The position numbers and the translations under genes were made by a program. From Jaltomata sinuosa (lineage: Eukaryota; Streptophyta; Magnoliopsida; Solanales; Solanaceae): a stretch of 64,000 nucleotides of DNA. Where the stretch lies: contig QJPP01007220.1 of assembly GCA_003996215.1 (NCBI GenBank), positions 930,001-994,000 of the forward strand, in the 5' to 3' direction. This document shows, in pieces, positions 12,001-22,769 of this stretch (position 1 is the stretch's first letter; every line of letters starts with the position of its first letter). The notes below the pieces were generated by a model. That model was not told where the DNA came from, made no database searches, and worked only from the letters and a program-made list of their open reading frames with translations.

Positions 12001-15000
12001 TAAGTTTTTGTATATGGATTTTAAACTTTTAAGTAACTAGTAAGTTTTACAGGAACTTTACTTTTGCACTGAAACTTTATTTTGATAAATGTTGTTCTGC
12101 ATGATGGAGATGTGGTTTCATGCGATAACTAGTAAGTATAAACATTATCAATTGACTTCTGTTTGTTGATTCTTGGATCCTTCAATTGCAGCGATCTGGT
12201 TGCCTTGGCAGTGCATTAGCTGTTATGAAGAAATCTTCAAAATTCCTTCCTGTAAGTGTTCGAGTAAATGTTTTCTTTTCATCAGCTAAGTGTTTGGAGT
12301 GAATGTCATAAAGATTTTCGCTCTTCTTTTTGACCGAAAGCTAGTTGCTGTCCATTCCCCACTAAATTTTAGAGGAGAGAAGCTCTCAGTTCCAATATTA
12401 TCCTGCAATTTCTTTGTGATTATGGATACTGGAAGAGTGATGGCTTTCTTTCTTGTGGTTTGGAGTTTTATAAGTTCATTGTGCATAAGATGGAGTGAGG
12501 AAGCAATAATGTTTTAAATGTATGGCCTCCATTGGAGTAAATTCTAACCTCAAGGGGAAAATGCTTATCTGCATTCATTTGAATATGGTGGTATACTGTT
12601 AACAGGATGGAAAAATGATCTTAGCATTTTGCGCTCTTGTTTCTGTTAATGAATGCTGCTAATTCTCCTTGAAGTTTCTATTATATGGGACTCTCCCAGT
12701 TTATTTCTCGAACTCAATCTCACTACTAAGGTCAGTAATCTTATGCATTATGCAGGTACTTGGTTGGTCCATGTGGTTTTCCGAGTACCTGTTCCTTGAA
12801 AGAAACTGGGCCAAGGATGAAAACACGTTAAAGGTATTAAGCCCGATTGGTTTAGTCATTTATTGCCACATTTAAATATTTGAGCATCTTTATATCCAAA
12901 TACTTTTAGTACTACAAAACGCACATATCTTGATTTATATTTCTCTTTCTTTTGGCTTGTTGATGAGTGTCCGGGATTGTTTTGTGTTTGTTGATTTATA
13001 ACTATTTGTAATTTGATACTCATGTGGTCCAATTTGCAGTCAGGCCTTGAACGGCTATGGGATTACCCACAGCCTTTCTGGCTGGCACTTTTTGTTGAAG
13101 GCACTCGCTTTACACAGGCAAAGCTTTTGGCTGCTCAAGAATATGCAGCCTCAGCAGGGCTACCTGTTCCAAGGAATGTGTTAATTCCTCGTACTAAGGT
13201 AGGCACCAAACTTTACCTGCTTTCTCCGACTAAATCATATTTATTGAGCTAGAGTTTGTATATTGCATCTCTATACTTGTCAATATGAAGGATGGATCTG
13301 TCTCTGTAGTGTATCGGGCTATTGGCCAAAGCACCTTGTGCACTAGTAATCCTCTTATTTTTACTTATTCGAACTATTCTCTCTTTTCTCTAACTATCTT
13401 TCTGCTTTTCCAATTGGTTATTTTGATTGCTTTATACTCGAAGTTCATTTCTATTTGGAAGATATATATATATTGTATCTGAGCTTGAGCCAAGGGTCTT
13501 TCGGAATCAACCTCTCTATCTCAACAAGGTAGGGGTAAGGTCTGAAGAACTCAACAAAATAATAAGCTCAATACAAAGGAATTGTAATGGAAGAGTCGGA
13601 GGAATATTTTGCAGAGAAAGGAAAAACTAGACAACTATGAAACTAAGAGAACTAGCACGTACTGAATTAAATAACAAACTAACAACTAAAGCTAAAAAAT
13701 AGCTATACTGCAGACTTGGTCAAAATAAATCAGGACTGATGTTGTACAGTTTAACACCCCTTCTCGACATCAGCTCTGTCTTAACCATGCCTAGCTGCTG
13801 GCAGAAAGTTTCCAACTTGTTGACACTAAAGTGAACAAGTCTGCAATTTGATGTTCTGTTTTAATATGCTCCAAACCAATCTCTCCTTGCAACACTTTTT
13901 CCCTGATAAAGTGGTAATGTATCTCTACATGCTTAGTCCTTGCATGGAAAACTGGATTTTCAGCCAAGCAAATTGCTGACTGATTATCACAGTACAAAGG
14001 AACTGCATAGTCTACTGGTTGTTGTAAATCCTTCATCAGCTGCATAAGCCATGTACTTTCTTGAGCTGCAACTGCTGCTGCCCGGTACTCCGCTTCTGTT
14101 GTTGATAAAGACACAATTGGTTGCCTTTTGCTGCACCATGAGACTGCTCCCGATGCAAGCATAAATACATATCCCGTAGTTGAGCGTCGAGTATCATGAT
14201 CTCCTCCATAGTCAGCATCACGATAACCAAAAAGCTTGCAGTCTTCACCTTTCTTATACAAAATACCATAGCCAAGTGTACTTTTCACATATCTCAAGAT
14301 TCGACGAACTCCTTCCAAATGAGACTTCTTTGGATTTTGCATGTAACGGCTCATCACACCAACTGTGTAAGAGATGTCGGGTCTTGTTAAAGTTAAGTAG
14401 ATTAAACTACCCACCAATTGCCGATTCATTGTTGCATCTTCCAAGTCTTTCCCTTCACGAGAACACATCTTAGCATTTGACTCCAGAGGTGTTGAGATTG
14501 GTTTGCAGTTGAACATCCCAAACTTCTTCAACAGATCTTTGGAATATTTTTGCTGATGCAGACAAATTCCTTGTTCACTGCGATCAACCTCCAAACCAAG
14601 AAAATGATTGAGCTGTCCGAGTTCCTTCATCTGGAAGCGTACTGACAGATTCGTCTTTGTTCGAAGAATTTCTTCTTCACAATCTCCTGTTAGGATTAGA
14701 TCATCCACATATACTAGCACAATAGCTAGTTTTCTGCCAAAAACTTTCACAAACAGGCTGGAATCTACCGGTGCTACTGAATAACCACTATGAGTAAGAA
14801 ATTCAGAAATCTTACCATACCATGCCCTTGGCTCTTGCTTTAATCCATAGAGTGCCTTTCGAAGCTTACACACATACTCAGGATGATCTTGACTCTGAAA
14901 ACCCATTGGTTGACACATGTAGATCTCCCGATCCAACTCTCCGTGCAAAAAGGCATTCTTTAATAGGTTCCAATCTTTACTAGCTGCAAGTGCAAGTAGA

Positions 15001-18000
15001 ACCCGGACAGTAGTAAGCTTTGCCACTGGACTAAACGTTTCATCATAATCTAGTCCATATTGCTGAGAAAACCCCCGAGCTACAAGACGAGCTTTGTGCC
15101 TTTCAATTGATCCATTTGTGTGACGCTTTATCTTGTAAATCCATTTGCAAGAAATAGGTTTGACATCCCTTGTCTTTGTCACTAGCTCCCAAGTTTGATT
15201 TTGTTCTAGCGCAGCAATTTCCTCCTCCATAGCTTTTATCCACTCCGGATTCTGGAACGCTTCCTCAAAGGTCTCTGGTTCTTTTTCGTTTGCTTCTTCT
15301 ACTATGGCTGCATTGGCATACTTGGGATTTTGCTTTCTGGTCCTTGTTGACCTTCTAAGTGAAGGTGGTGCATTTGCTCCACTAAGCTCGCCTTTTTCAC
15401 CTAGTTGTTCGTACAAACCATTTTGCCAAGGATTTTGATTTGCGTCTTCTTCAACACTATCTTCAGTAGCTACACCTTCAGCTTCATCTGGACTCAACTG
15501 GATATGAGACGAGTCTAACACATCTTTTAAAACTTTTGAATCTGCCAACAGTTCTTTGTCTGAAGACCACCATGAAGAAGCTTCATCAAATATCACATTC
15601 CGAGAAATGTAACACTTCCCCGTTGTTGGATCACAACATCGCCACCCTTTTCTTTGATTGTCATACCCTACAAAGATACACCTAACAACCTTCTTGTCCA
15701 TCTTGCTACGTAAATGATTAGGTACAAATACATAGCAAACACATCCGAAAACACGAAAATAGCTAACTGAAGGTTTCATGTTCCACAACTTCTCAAAAGG
15801 CGAAAGAAAACTTAACCTTTGTTGGGGAAGTCTGTTGATCACAAAAGCTGAAGTCTTCATAGCTTCCGCCCAAAATTGTCCCGGGATATTTTTCGCGTGA
15901 AGCATGCTCCGACAAATTTCTGCTAGGTGTCTGTTCTTCCTTTCTGCTACTCCATTTTGTTGTGGCGTATTTGGACATGTGAATTGATGATGTATTTGAT
16001 ACTTCCAAAGGAATTCAGAAAATTCATATGAGGTATATTCCCCACCATTGTCAGTTCGCAGGGAAAGAATTTTCTTACCAACCTCTGCTTCAATAACCTC
16101 TTTGAATTCTTTGAATTTTAAGAATGTATCAGACTTCTCCTTTAAAAAATAAACCCACACATACCTGGAAAAGTCATCAATGAAGGTCAACATATATTTC
16201 ATCCCACCAACAGAGACTTGCTTCACAGGTCCGAACACATCTGAGTGAATTAACTCTAATGGTTCCTTGGCTTTATATTTTGACTCCTCATATGGCAACT
16301 GATGCGCTTTACCATACTGGCAGCCTGCACATATTACATCTGTCCTTACTGAAAGTTTGGGAAGACCTTTTAACATTGACTTCTCCATCATGACACTAAG
16401 TTTAGAGTAGCTAACGTGACTCAACCGCATGTGCCATAAGTTTGCCGTCTCGTTCTTCCTCATCTTGTCTACATATGCAGTTTCTGCCGACATTACATAG
16501 ACTGAATTCAACCTCGGCCCCTTCATCATTGGCTCTTCTTTAATCTCAAGCTGATGATATAGCCTTACATCTTCCGGCCCAAACAGAACAAAAAGACCCG
16601 AAGATGTTAGTTGTGCCACTGAAAGAAGATTTTTCTTCATACCTGGGACATGATACACATTTTGAAGCGGCATCAATTCAGTACAATTCTTTGGGGACAC
16701 CACAGTCTTACCGATGTGAGCTATTGGTAATTTTGTGTCATCGGCTGTCACCATCTCACGATTCCCTTTGTACTCGGACAAATTTTGCAACTTATCCATG
16801 TCACCTGTCATGTGATTTGAGCAACCTGAATCAAAAATCCAATCCTTCCCATAGTCAATTTGATTGGATGTTATAGCTGTAAAGGCTAGATCCTCATATT
16901 CTTCAACAAAGAAAGCCTCAGCATCCCACTCCTCTTCAACCTTGGAAATGGCAGCATTACTTTCCATAATCTCTACAGCGAATAAAGCCTCAGCATCCCA
17001 CTCCTCTTCAACCTTTGAAATGGTAGCATTGCTTTCCACGATTTTTTTCTTTGACCTGCAATCTTTGGCCATATGTCCTTTCTTCTCGCAATTGTAGCAC
17101 TTTCCTTCAAACCTCTTATTTTTGCCCCAATTGTTCTTTGAAGCTCCCCCTGGACGGTAGCTTCCCTCTCCTTGATGACTTTTTGCCTTATCATCGTTTC
17201 TTTTAAATCCACCTGCGTTGTACTGCTTGGAGTTCCCTCTGCTTTTGTTGACGTAGAGCGCTTACTCCTCGCCTTTTTGTGAAACTCCACTCATTTGCTT
17301 AGCCATGGCTTCTTGGCCAGCAAGCATATTCTCAAACTCAACAAGTGATGGTTGATTTTGTCATCCCTGTACTGCAGTAACAAAGCTTCTGTATTCAGAT
17401 CTCAAACCATGAATGATTATTCTTTTCATCCTGGTTTCCCCGATTGGAGCCGTTGGTTCCAATTCTGAAATTTCACGACATATCGACTTCACTTTGTGAA
17501 AGTATTGCGCAATGCTCATATCGTTTTGAGCTATCGACAATAACTCACTTTCTAAAAGTTGTAGTCGTGTGTCATTCTTCTTTGAAAAGAGTGCAGCCAG
17601 CGTGTCCCAAGCCTCCTTTGGTGTTCCAGCATCTCGTATATGTTCCAACACGTCTTCTTCAATGGTGGTTTTGAGGGCAAATAACACTTTGCCTGCTTTA
17701 ACCTTCCATTTCTTCAATGTGCCATCAGGTTCTTCTGCCCCTGGTTTGCTTTCACTTCCATTAACGACCTCCCAAAGATCTTGACCTTCCATATAGGAAG
17801 TCATACATGTCATCCATGTTTTGTAATTCTGATGGTTGAGTTTCTTAACTCCACCTATGGAATGAAAATCAGTCATTGTTTCCTGTAAAACAATTAACTT
17901 TGTTGAAGAGAATGGTTGCTGGCACCAACAGCTAATGTATGTTCTGTGTGGCTTCTCTTCCTCTCCTTTAGACCTGGCTCTGATACCAAATGAAGAACTC

Positions 18001-20369
18001 AACAAAATAATAAGCTCAATACAAAGGAATTATAATGGAAGAGTCAGAGGAATATTTTGCAGAGAAAGGAAAAACTAGACAACTATGAAACTAAGAGAAC
18101 TAGCACGTACTGAATTAAATAACAAACTAACAACTAAAGCTAAAAAATAGCTATACTGCAGACTTGGTCAAAATAAATCAGGACTGATGTTGTACAGTTT
18201 AACAAGGTCTGCATACACTCTATCCTCCCCAGACCCCACCTTTGGGAATACACTAGGTATGTTGTTGTATATCGTATCTGAGGTCGGATGCCATCACACA
18301 AATGTGTGTTGGTTTACTGGCACTCAAGTCACGGCCAACATAGGTGACAAGTCTGGGAAAACACAAAATATGCAAGATTTTATTCCCAAAAACTAACCCC
18401 TCCCCCTCCAAAAAAAAAAAAAGTAAGAACGTTAAGATAAACCAGTTGAGGAAGCGCGAAGGAGTTTTAATGGCGTAAGAACTAGTTAAAGACTGTAGGT
18501 TTCTTTGTAGTGTTTGAAGCATATGGGAACTTATCGGACTTGTCAGTGATATGTTTAAAATGAGAACGGAGAAGACAACTACACGGAATGGTGGAATAAC
18601 ATCTTTAGTTTGAAGGAATCAGGTAAAACGGACCACTGATATTTCCTCGGATGATAGCCGTCATAAGTAGGTTGATGCTTTCAAATTCAAGCTATTACAT
18701 AAATCCTGCAGACAAACTAACTGAGGTGCTGCAAGAGATTCTCTATAAGTTTGTAATGACCTAAGTTGGTAATGCTGTCACATTTTGCCTTGCTATCTAT
18801 TAAGGGATTGTCTTGTCGAAACCAAATTTCATTTATTTGATTATTTCGGATTTCAGGGCTTTGTCACAGCAGTAAGTCATATGCGCTCATTTGTTCCAGC
18901 TATTTATGATGCAACAATTGCCATTCCTAAAAGTTCTCCAGCACCAACAATGCTGCGAATCTTAAAGGGTCAATCTTCTGTGGTAAGCAAAACTGTCAAT
19001 AAATTGGAATTCTGGTATTGTATCAAAATATCCGCTACTCATTTATGGCTTCTGCATAACAAGTTATAACTGTGTTTATCCTTCGATAAAATTCAAAAAA
19101 GGCGTAAGCTATCCCAATTTTTTAAGTAGATGGTGCATTTGGTTGCATTTCTTGAGATCCTGATCCACATTATGTGTTCCTGTGCAAGAGAAAAGGCGTT
19201 ATGTTTCGTTTGCAATGTTTATTTGTTATGGTGCAGGTTCATGTGCACATCAAGCGCCACGAGATGAAAGATCTACCAGAAAATGATGATGACATTGCTC
19301 AATGGTGTAGAGATATCTTTCTGGCCAAGGTTACCTTTCTTTCTTGTTGAATCTCCATAGGAAACATCTACCGTATCTCGAAAATCTAGTGTTTAAAAAA
19401 AATATTATAAACTTTTTCTACCTCTTGTTTGTGAGCTCTGACGGATTTTCCATCTCCCTAAATGAGTCTTTACCTTGTTTCTGGCTTTATCTTGTCACCA
19501 GGACGAGCTGTTAGACAAACATATTGCCGAAGACACCTTTGGAGAACAACAGCTGCAGAATGTTGGCCGCCCGGTGAAATCCTTTGTGGTAAGAGACATG
19601 CTGGCTAAACTAGATAAATTCTGCATACAGTTTTTCTTTTCTTTCTTGAAAACCGAGAAATCTTCGAGGGTCAGTGGTTGCACGATTTGAAACTCAGTGG
19701 ATATTGGGTTCGCCTCTCTATCTTCTCCACTTAAACGTGTACCTAACCCGCACATCACACCAGAGGTGGATGTTAGCATACCGACACCAGACTAATCTGC
19801 ACCCAGTACTTTTAACGCAGATCATAAATTTCTTTGTAAAAACTCACGAAGATTACAACAAATAGTATATATGAACCATAACTTTAAAGATATATAATGG
19901 GTTCAATGCCGAGAACCTTAAATGTTAAACCCATAAAACTTAGCCTCACGCACTGCGCTCTTACCACTTAATGCCAGGCGTTAATCTGCAGCATGGTTCG
20001 AATTCGTGACAGGCAAACCTAATCCACACGTCACGTTGTTGCGCTCTTATCACTACTCCATAGCTAAATTATTCCAAACTATGCACAGTTGAGTTCTTTT
20101 ATTTGTCCAGCAAACTAATTTGATCTTTTTCGAAATAACAGGTTGTTGCATCTTGGGCATGTGTTCTCATATTTGGTGCTGCAAAATTCTTACAATCAAC
20201 AGCATTACTGTCTTCATGGAAAGGTCTTGCAATTTCAGCTGCTCTTTTAGCTGTTGTTACAGTTCTTATGCAAATCTTGGTTAGATTTTCTCAGTCAGAA
20301 CACTCAACACCAGCCAAGACAAATAGTAAGAATCAGCAATCAAGAAATGGACGAGAAAAACAACACTAG
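9034..20369 (+). CDS. LPAT2: 1-acyl-sn-glycerol-3-phosphate acyltransferase (LPAT2 type)
   Basis: Eleven exons: 9034-9114, 10205-10327, 11668-11707, 11816-11889, 12192-12251, 12756-12833, 13040-13198, 18857-18982, 19237-19329, 19502-19588 and 20142-20369. All introns are GT-AG. The joined frame is 1149 bases, 382 residues, close to Arabidopsis LPAT2 (389). The enzyme adds an acyl chain to lysophosphatidic acid to make phosphatidic acid in the ER membrane. The acyltransferase motif NHRSDIDW is at 91-98 (H92, D97) and FVEGTRF at 170-176. A hydrophobic N-terminal segment (about 5-27) and C-terminal membrane segments (about 310-355) fit the family. Intron 7 (13199-18856) is swollen by a copia element inserted in a SINE, and other introns carry SINE, MITE and simple-repeat insertions. 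The coding frame itself is intact. The C-terminal tail is hydrophilic (PAKTNSKNQQSRNGREKQH) and its TAG stop abuts a MITE-like terminus. Confidence 0.95.
9150..9200 (+). repeat. C12-T12-(GT)n simple repeat in LPAT2 intron 1
   Basis: A C run, a T run and a (GT) run follow one another, then a second T run, all within LPAT2 intron 1. Length is likely variable between individuals and hard to assemble. Confidence 0.8.
9352..9512 (+). mobile_element. SINE family D copy lacking its B-box region
   Basis: Blocks GAGCCTTGGAGTAACTAGTA (A-box-like head), CTCTTGCAGAAATGCA, GTAAGGCTGCGTACAATAGA, CCGGACCCTGCGTATAGCGG and GTGCACCGGGCTGCCC mark the family. Between the head and CTCTTGCAG only a few bases remain, where the tRNA-like GGTTCGA box is normally found. 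Lies in LPAT2 intron 1. Confidence 0.75.
9572..9680 (-). mobile_element. SINE family B fragment carrying a (GGGTGTA)n expansion
   Basis: The reverse complement of the family-B 3' half is recognisable from CACCCAAGGGTGT and GTAGTGGTCAATGAAGTGAG. At 9580-9617 a seven-base unit GGGTGTA is repeated about five times, resembling the plant telomere heptamer with one change. Lies in LPAT2 intron 1. Confidence 0.7.
9741..9962. mobile_element. Stowaway-like MITE in LPAT2 intron 1
   Basis: Inverted ends TTCCGTTTTAATTTGTTTGTCC and GGACAAACGAATTGAAACGG enclose inverted internal blocks (GACATGTTTAAGA). A further GAACGGAGGGAGTA end lies at 10027-10040, so the element may extend to there. Confidence 0.65.
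10445..10548 (-). mobile_element. SINE family A copy in LPAT2 intron 2
   Basis: Reverse-strand copy: CCACAAGTGGAGTCTGAGGA, GGATGTACGCAGGCCTTA, GTGGGGGTAGAGGGGTTGTT and CCGAATG are in the order expected for the complement of a TS-like element. Confidence 0.75.
13357..13542 (+). mobile_element. SINE family A, 5' part, interrupted by copia element
   Basis: Blocks GAGCTTGAGCCAAGGGTCTT, CGGAATCAACCTCTCTATCT and CAACAAGGTAGGGGTAAGGTC run up to the copia insertion. They continue on the far side at 18205, so one SINE was split by the insertion. Confidence 0.85.
13543..13756 (-). repeat. 3' LTR of copia element
   Basis: 214 bp, TG...CA bounded. It differs from the other LTR by G instead of A at two positions (in TTGTAATGG and GTCGGAGG). 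Confidence 0.95.
13757..13764 (-). promoter_or_regulatory. Polypurine tract of copia element
   Basis: Reads AGAAGGGG on the minus strand directly before the 3' LTR, the expected position of the plus-strand primer. Confidence 0.8.
13791..17876 (-). pseudogene. Copia gag-pol polyprotein, broken
   Basis: The start is the ATG at 17876 (MTDFHSIGGVKKLNHQNYKT), 114 bases inside the 5' LTR. One frame runs through gag, zinc knuckle (CYNCEKKGHMAKDC, about 17100-17060), protease (DSGCSNHMTGD), integrase (H...H...CAGC, DVFGP, RTDNGGEY, NGVAERKNR), reverse transcriptase (YVDDLILTGD) and RNase H (DNQSAICLAE). Two in-frame stops break gag: TGA at 17361-17363 and TAA at 17262-17264. In the reverse transcriptase, motif A reads WNLLKNAFLHGEL. 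About four residues are absent relative to the family form, including the metal-binding aspartate. The frame is also disturbed near the C-terminus (about 13840), ending early at 13791. The element is therefore not autonomous. Confidence 0.93.
17973..17990 (-). promoter_or_regulatory. Primer-binding site (initiator tRNA-Met type)
   Basis: The minus strand reads TTTGGTATCAGAGCCAGG directly after the 5' LTR. The TGGTATCAGAGC core is the usual copia site complementary to initiator tRNA-Met. Confidence 0.9.
17991..18204 (-). repeat. 5' LTR of copia element
   Basis: 214 bp, the same ends and length as the partner LTR. The target duplication AGGTC follows at 18205. Confidence 0.95.
18205..18270 (+). 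mobile_element. SINE family A, 3' part, after copia insertion
   Basis: Continues the element broken at 13542: GGTCTGCATACACTCTATCC, TCCCCAGACCCCACC, GGGAATACACTAGGTATG and a short TTGTTG tail. Confidence 0.85.
19660..20050. repeat. Dispersed repeat in LPAT2 intron 10
   Basis: The stretch between GAGGGTCAGTGGTTGCACG and the CTTATCACTACTCCATAGC block carries gene-model-like pieces (GGGTTCAATGCCGAGAACC, AACCCATAAAACTTAGCC). These are characteristic of dispersed Solanaceae repeats. No complete element with clear ends is visible. Confidence 0.4.
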
Positions 20370-20600
20370 GGGTCGTTTGGTACGTGGGATGAGTATAATT
20401 ATTCCGGGATAAAATTTTGGTATTAACTTTATCTCATGTTTGGTGTAAGGTATTAGTTGATTTCAAGACTGTTTTATCCCACTATTTGTACTAAAATGGT
20501 GTGATTATTATTTCGTATGGAAAGTGAGATAAAATAGTCCCATGGGATATCTCTACTTATTACGGAGCAACCTAGGCGGATGAGAATACTCTTGTGTGTA
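20369..20600. mobile_element. MITE-like remnant starting at the LPAT2 stop codon
   Basis: GGGGTCGTTTGGTACGTGGG begins at 20369, matching the terminal GGGGTCGTTTG of the MITE at 31712. Internal blocks (TGGGATGAGTATAATTATTC, CATGTTTGGTGTAAGG, GATAAAATAGTCCCATGGGA) fit a foldback element. No convincing right terminus is seen, so it is truncated or decayed. Confidence 0.6.
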
Positions 20601-21513
20601 TGATGTTTGGCAAAAATTGTTCAATTTCGAATAGTTAAGGGTAAAATTGGCCCTTTCCTTTTGTCGCGCTTTACGGCGGGATTAGGCCTGGTGGAGTCTT
20701 GAAGCACCATGTTTGTCGTAGTATTAGCTTTATATACGTAGTTTCTTGCTTTTGATATATGTACGTCTATTATGTTTCAATTACCGCATTATTCTTAAGA
20801 GACTTTTCGGTAAGAGCTTCTCTCTATCTCCTGTTCATACAGTCTTAACTGTTAGAATTTGCTTTGAATTTCCTACTTTAGCTGATTTTCTACCATAATT
20901 AGAATTACGGTGGAAAAGGTTTCCTTGTTGGAAAAGATGTCTTCCATATTTGATTTATTCTTTTTTCGAGAAAAAGTTTTGGACTTCTGTAGATTGAAAA
21001 TCCTTTCTTTCCGACCATAACACAATATCATTCACAATATAGTCATCAAAGAGTCTTGTTTAGAGTAGATTCTCTCAATAGTTTTATGCTTCTTTTAGTA
21101 TAGTTTTCTTTGTCGTGATTTATCAAACGCCATGGTTTGCAATTATTAGCTTGCGCGACACCCTATCATTTTCGACCCCAACACTAACCTCCTCAGATCC
21201 TATTTGTGAGTCTACGAAATAGGAATAAGATTTGTGTACACTCTAACTTTCTCATATTTCACTTGTGAAATTACACTGGCTATATGTTGTTATTGTATAA
21301 CGTGAAAAAAGAAAAGAGTATATATCACTAGAAGTACAGAAATATAATCAAAATTAAAACACATAATTGACGAATAATTTTATTTCAATTTGAGTATTGA
21401 ATGCATACATTGACAAAAAAGAAAAATTATAGAATCAAATCAATATTTTTTTACCAAAAAAATAATTAATTAAAGCATGAAACCATTTTGAGAAGTTATA
21501 ATCCTCATCAAAT
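20601..21513. other. Spacer between LPAT2 and AG-peptide gene
   Basis: Presumed LPAT2 3' UTR and intergenic DNA. A decayed family-A SINE lies at about 21165-21300 (CTCCTCAGATCCTATTTGTGAG, GATTTGTGTACACTCTAAC, ATTACACTGGCTATATGTTG). Nothing coding is supported. Confidence 0.45.
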
Positions 21514-21708
21514 TTAGTGCTTCATCAACAAAGAGACAAGAGAGAGTAGCAAAGACATTCCAATAACAGTACCAGAAACTGCCAAGGAAAATCCAGCTCC
21601 GGCATCCGGCGACGGAGCCGGCGACATCTCAGGCACCTGTGCGGTGGCAGCAACGGCGGCGAAAATCACAGCAAGCACAAAAGCCTTGAAGATGCTAACT
21701 TGCGCCAT
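21514..21708 (-). CDS. Arabinogalactan peptide (AG-peptide), GPI-anchored
   Basis: A single-exon 64-residue precursor. Residues 1-23 form a hydrophobic signal peptide ending AAVAATA. The short mature part QVPEMSPAPSPDAGAG carries Ala-Pro and Ser-Pro dipeptides for hydroxylation and arabinogalactan addition. A hydrophobic C-terminal tail (VIGMSLLLSLVSLLMKH) is the GPI-attachment signal. This is the standard plan of the AtAGP16/20/22/41 group, cell-surface proteoglycans of plasma membrane and wall. A TATA-like CTATAAATA on the minus strand lies at 21808-21816, about 100 bases upstream. A GT-AG interval of 45 bases in the leader is too short to accept as an intron. Precise function is not inferable. 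Confidence 0.9.
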   Translation of the reverse strand: MAQVSIFKAFVLAVIFAAVAATAQVPEMSPAPSPDAGAGFSLAVSGTVIGMSLLLSLVSLLMKH

Positions 21709-21807
21709 TTTTTTAATTAATCTGAATAAAAAGCAAAATCGAAAAGTGTCTAATTGAAATACTTACAATGTTTGTGTTGTTGGAGATTTGTCTGAAAGGT
21801 GAAGGGT

Positions 21808-21816
21808 ATTTATAGG
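21808..21816 (-). promoter_or_regulatory. TATA box of AG-peptide gene 1
   Basis: Minus strand CCTATAAATACCC, about 100 bases before the ATG. Confidence 0.6.
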
Positions 21817-22204
21817 TAGTGAATTAGGAAATGTGGGCTGAGAAATAGGGGCAGGCATGTTATGGCATGTTTCGGTATTCAAAATTTGACTTCGGTAATT
21901 TTGGTTTTCGATTTTAAAAATATTATATCACTAACACCTTACACATGTAGAAATATTAAAAAAAAAAAAAGTACAAGTATGCAATTCCTTTCGTTAATCA
22001 AGTGCACAAAATAATATTTCAATCAAGATAGAGTAGTCAAAGTTTCAATGTCTAGATAATTATTTTGTACTAATATTATTTTTTAAATATTTATGATAAT
22101 ATTTATAAAAATTGTATATGTAATTATATACTCCTATATGATATTCAATATTTTGAATACCGATATTCTTCTTAGAAATACAGAATTATGTGCCGAATAA
22201 ATAA

Positions 22205-22485
22205 TAAAAAAAAAACACTCTCTCTGTCTCAAAAAGAATGACATGTTTTGATTTGACACAGAATTTAAGAAAATAAAAAAGACTTTTGAATCTTATAGTC
22301 TTAAATTAAAGTTACATCAAATGTACCAAAATATCATTTAATCTTGTGGTCTTAAACATGTCATGTGAAAAATTGAAACTGAAATATTGCTAAAAAAAGA
22401 AAAAAAATCATTCTTTTTTAAACAAACTAAAAATAAAATAAAATCACTCTTTCCGCTCTTTTCGAAATGAAAGGAGTAACAAATA
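22205..22485. mobile_element. Stowaway-like MITE
   Basis: The left end TCTCTCTGTCTCAAAAAGAATGAC and the right end TTTCGAAATGAAAGGAGTA are inverted. Internal inverted blocks GACATGTTTTGATTTGAC / AACATGTCATGTG give a hairpin. Related copies lie at 9741, 32135 and 32755. Confidence 0.65.
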
Positions 22486-22769
22486 TCATAATACAATATT
22501 CGATATTTACCGTACCATGTCCACCTCAACTGAGAAGTGGAAAAGTCCAACTCAAATTGTGTTTGTTTTGGGGGGCAGTGGACGGTGGTGCTAATGATTG
22601 GAGAAGATAATGGGCAATAATGTCCATGAGTCGTTTGGTTCACTTTACTAATTATTTATGATGCAAGAATTATGTAATGAAGAAAATAAATTATATTCTT
22701 CATAATAACATCATTTGTTCAGATATTTATTTTATTGTTATAGTGAAATTTTAATTTATCAAAATTTGA

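Larger units (their letters stand above)
13543..18204 (-). mobile_element. Ty1-copia LTR retrotransposon in LPAT2 intron 7
   Basis: A 4662-bp element in reverse orientation to LPAT2. It has two 214-bp LTRs starting TGAAGAACTC and ending GTTTAACA on the plus strand. Flanking 5-bp target duplications AGGTC are at 13538-13542 and 18205-18209. A primer-binding site matching the initiator tRNA-Met 3' end lies next to the 5' LTR, and a purine tract lies next to the 3' LTR. The LTRs differ at two of 214 sites, so the insertion is recent on a plant time scale. The internal gag-pol region is one long frame with several defects. Gene order protease, integrase, reverse transcriptase, RNase H is that of copia. 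I did not assign a copia lineage. Confidence 0.97.

Noticed and set aside
14180..14473. Plus-strand frames inside the copia element (also near 16604 and 16864)
   Set aside because: They are antisense shadows of the gag-pol frame.
21722..21766. GT-AG interval in the leader of AG-peptide gene 1 as an intron
   Set aside because: 45 bases is below the usual minimum length for plant introns.
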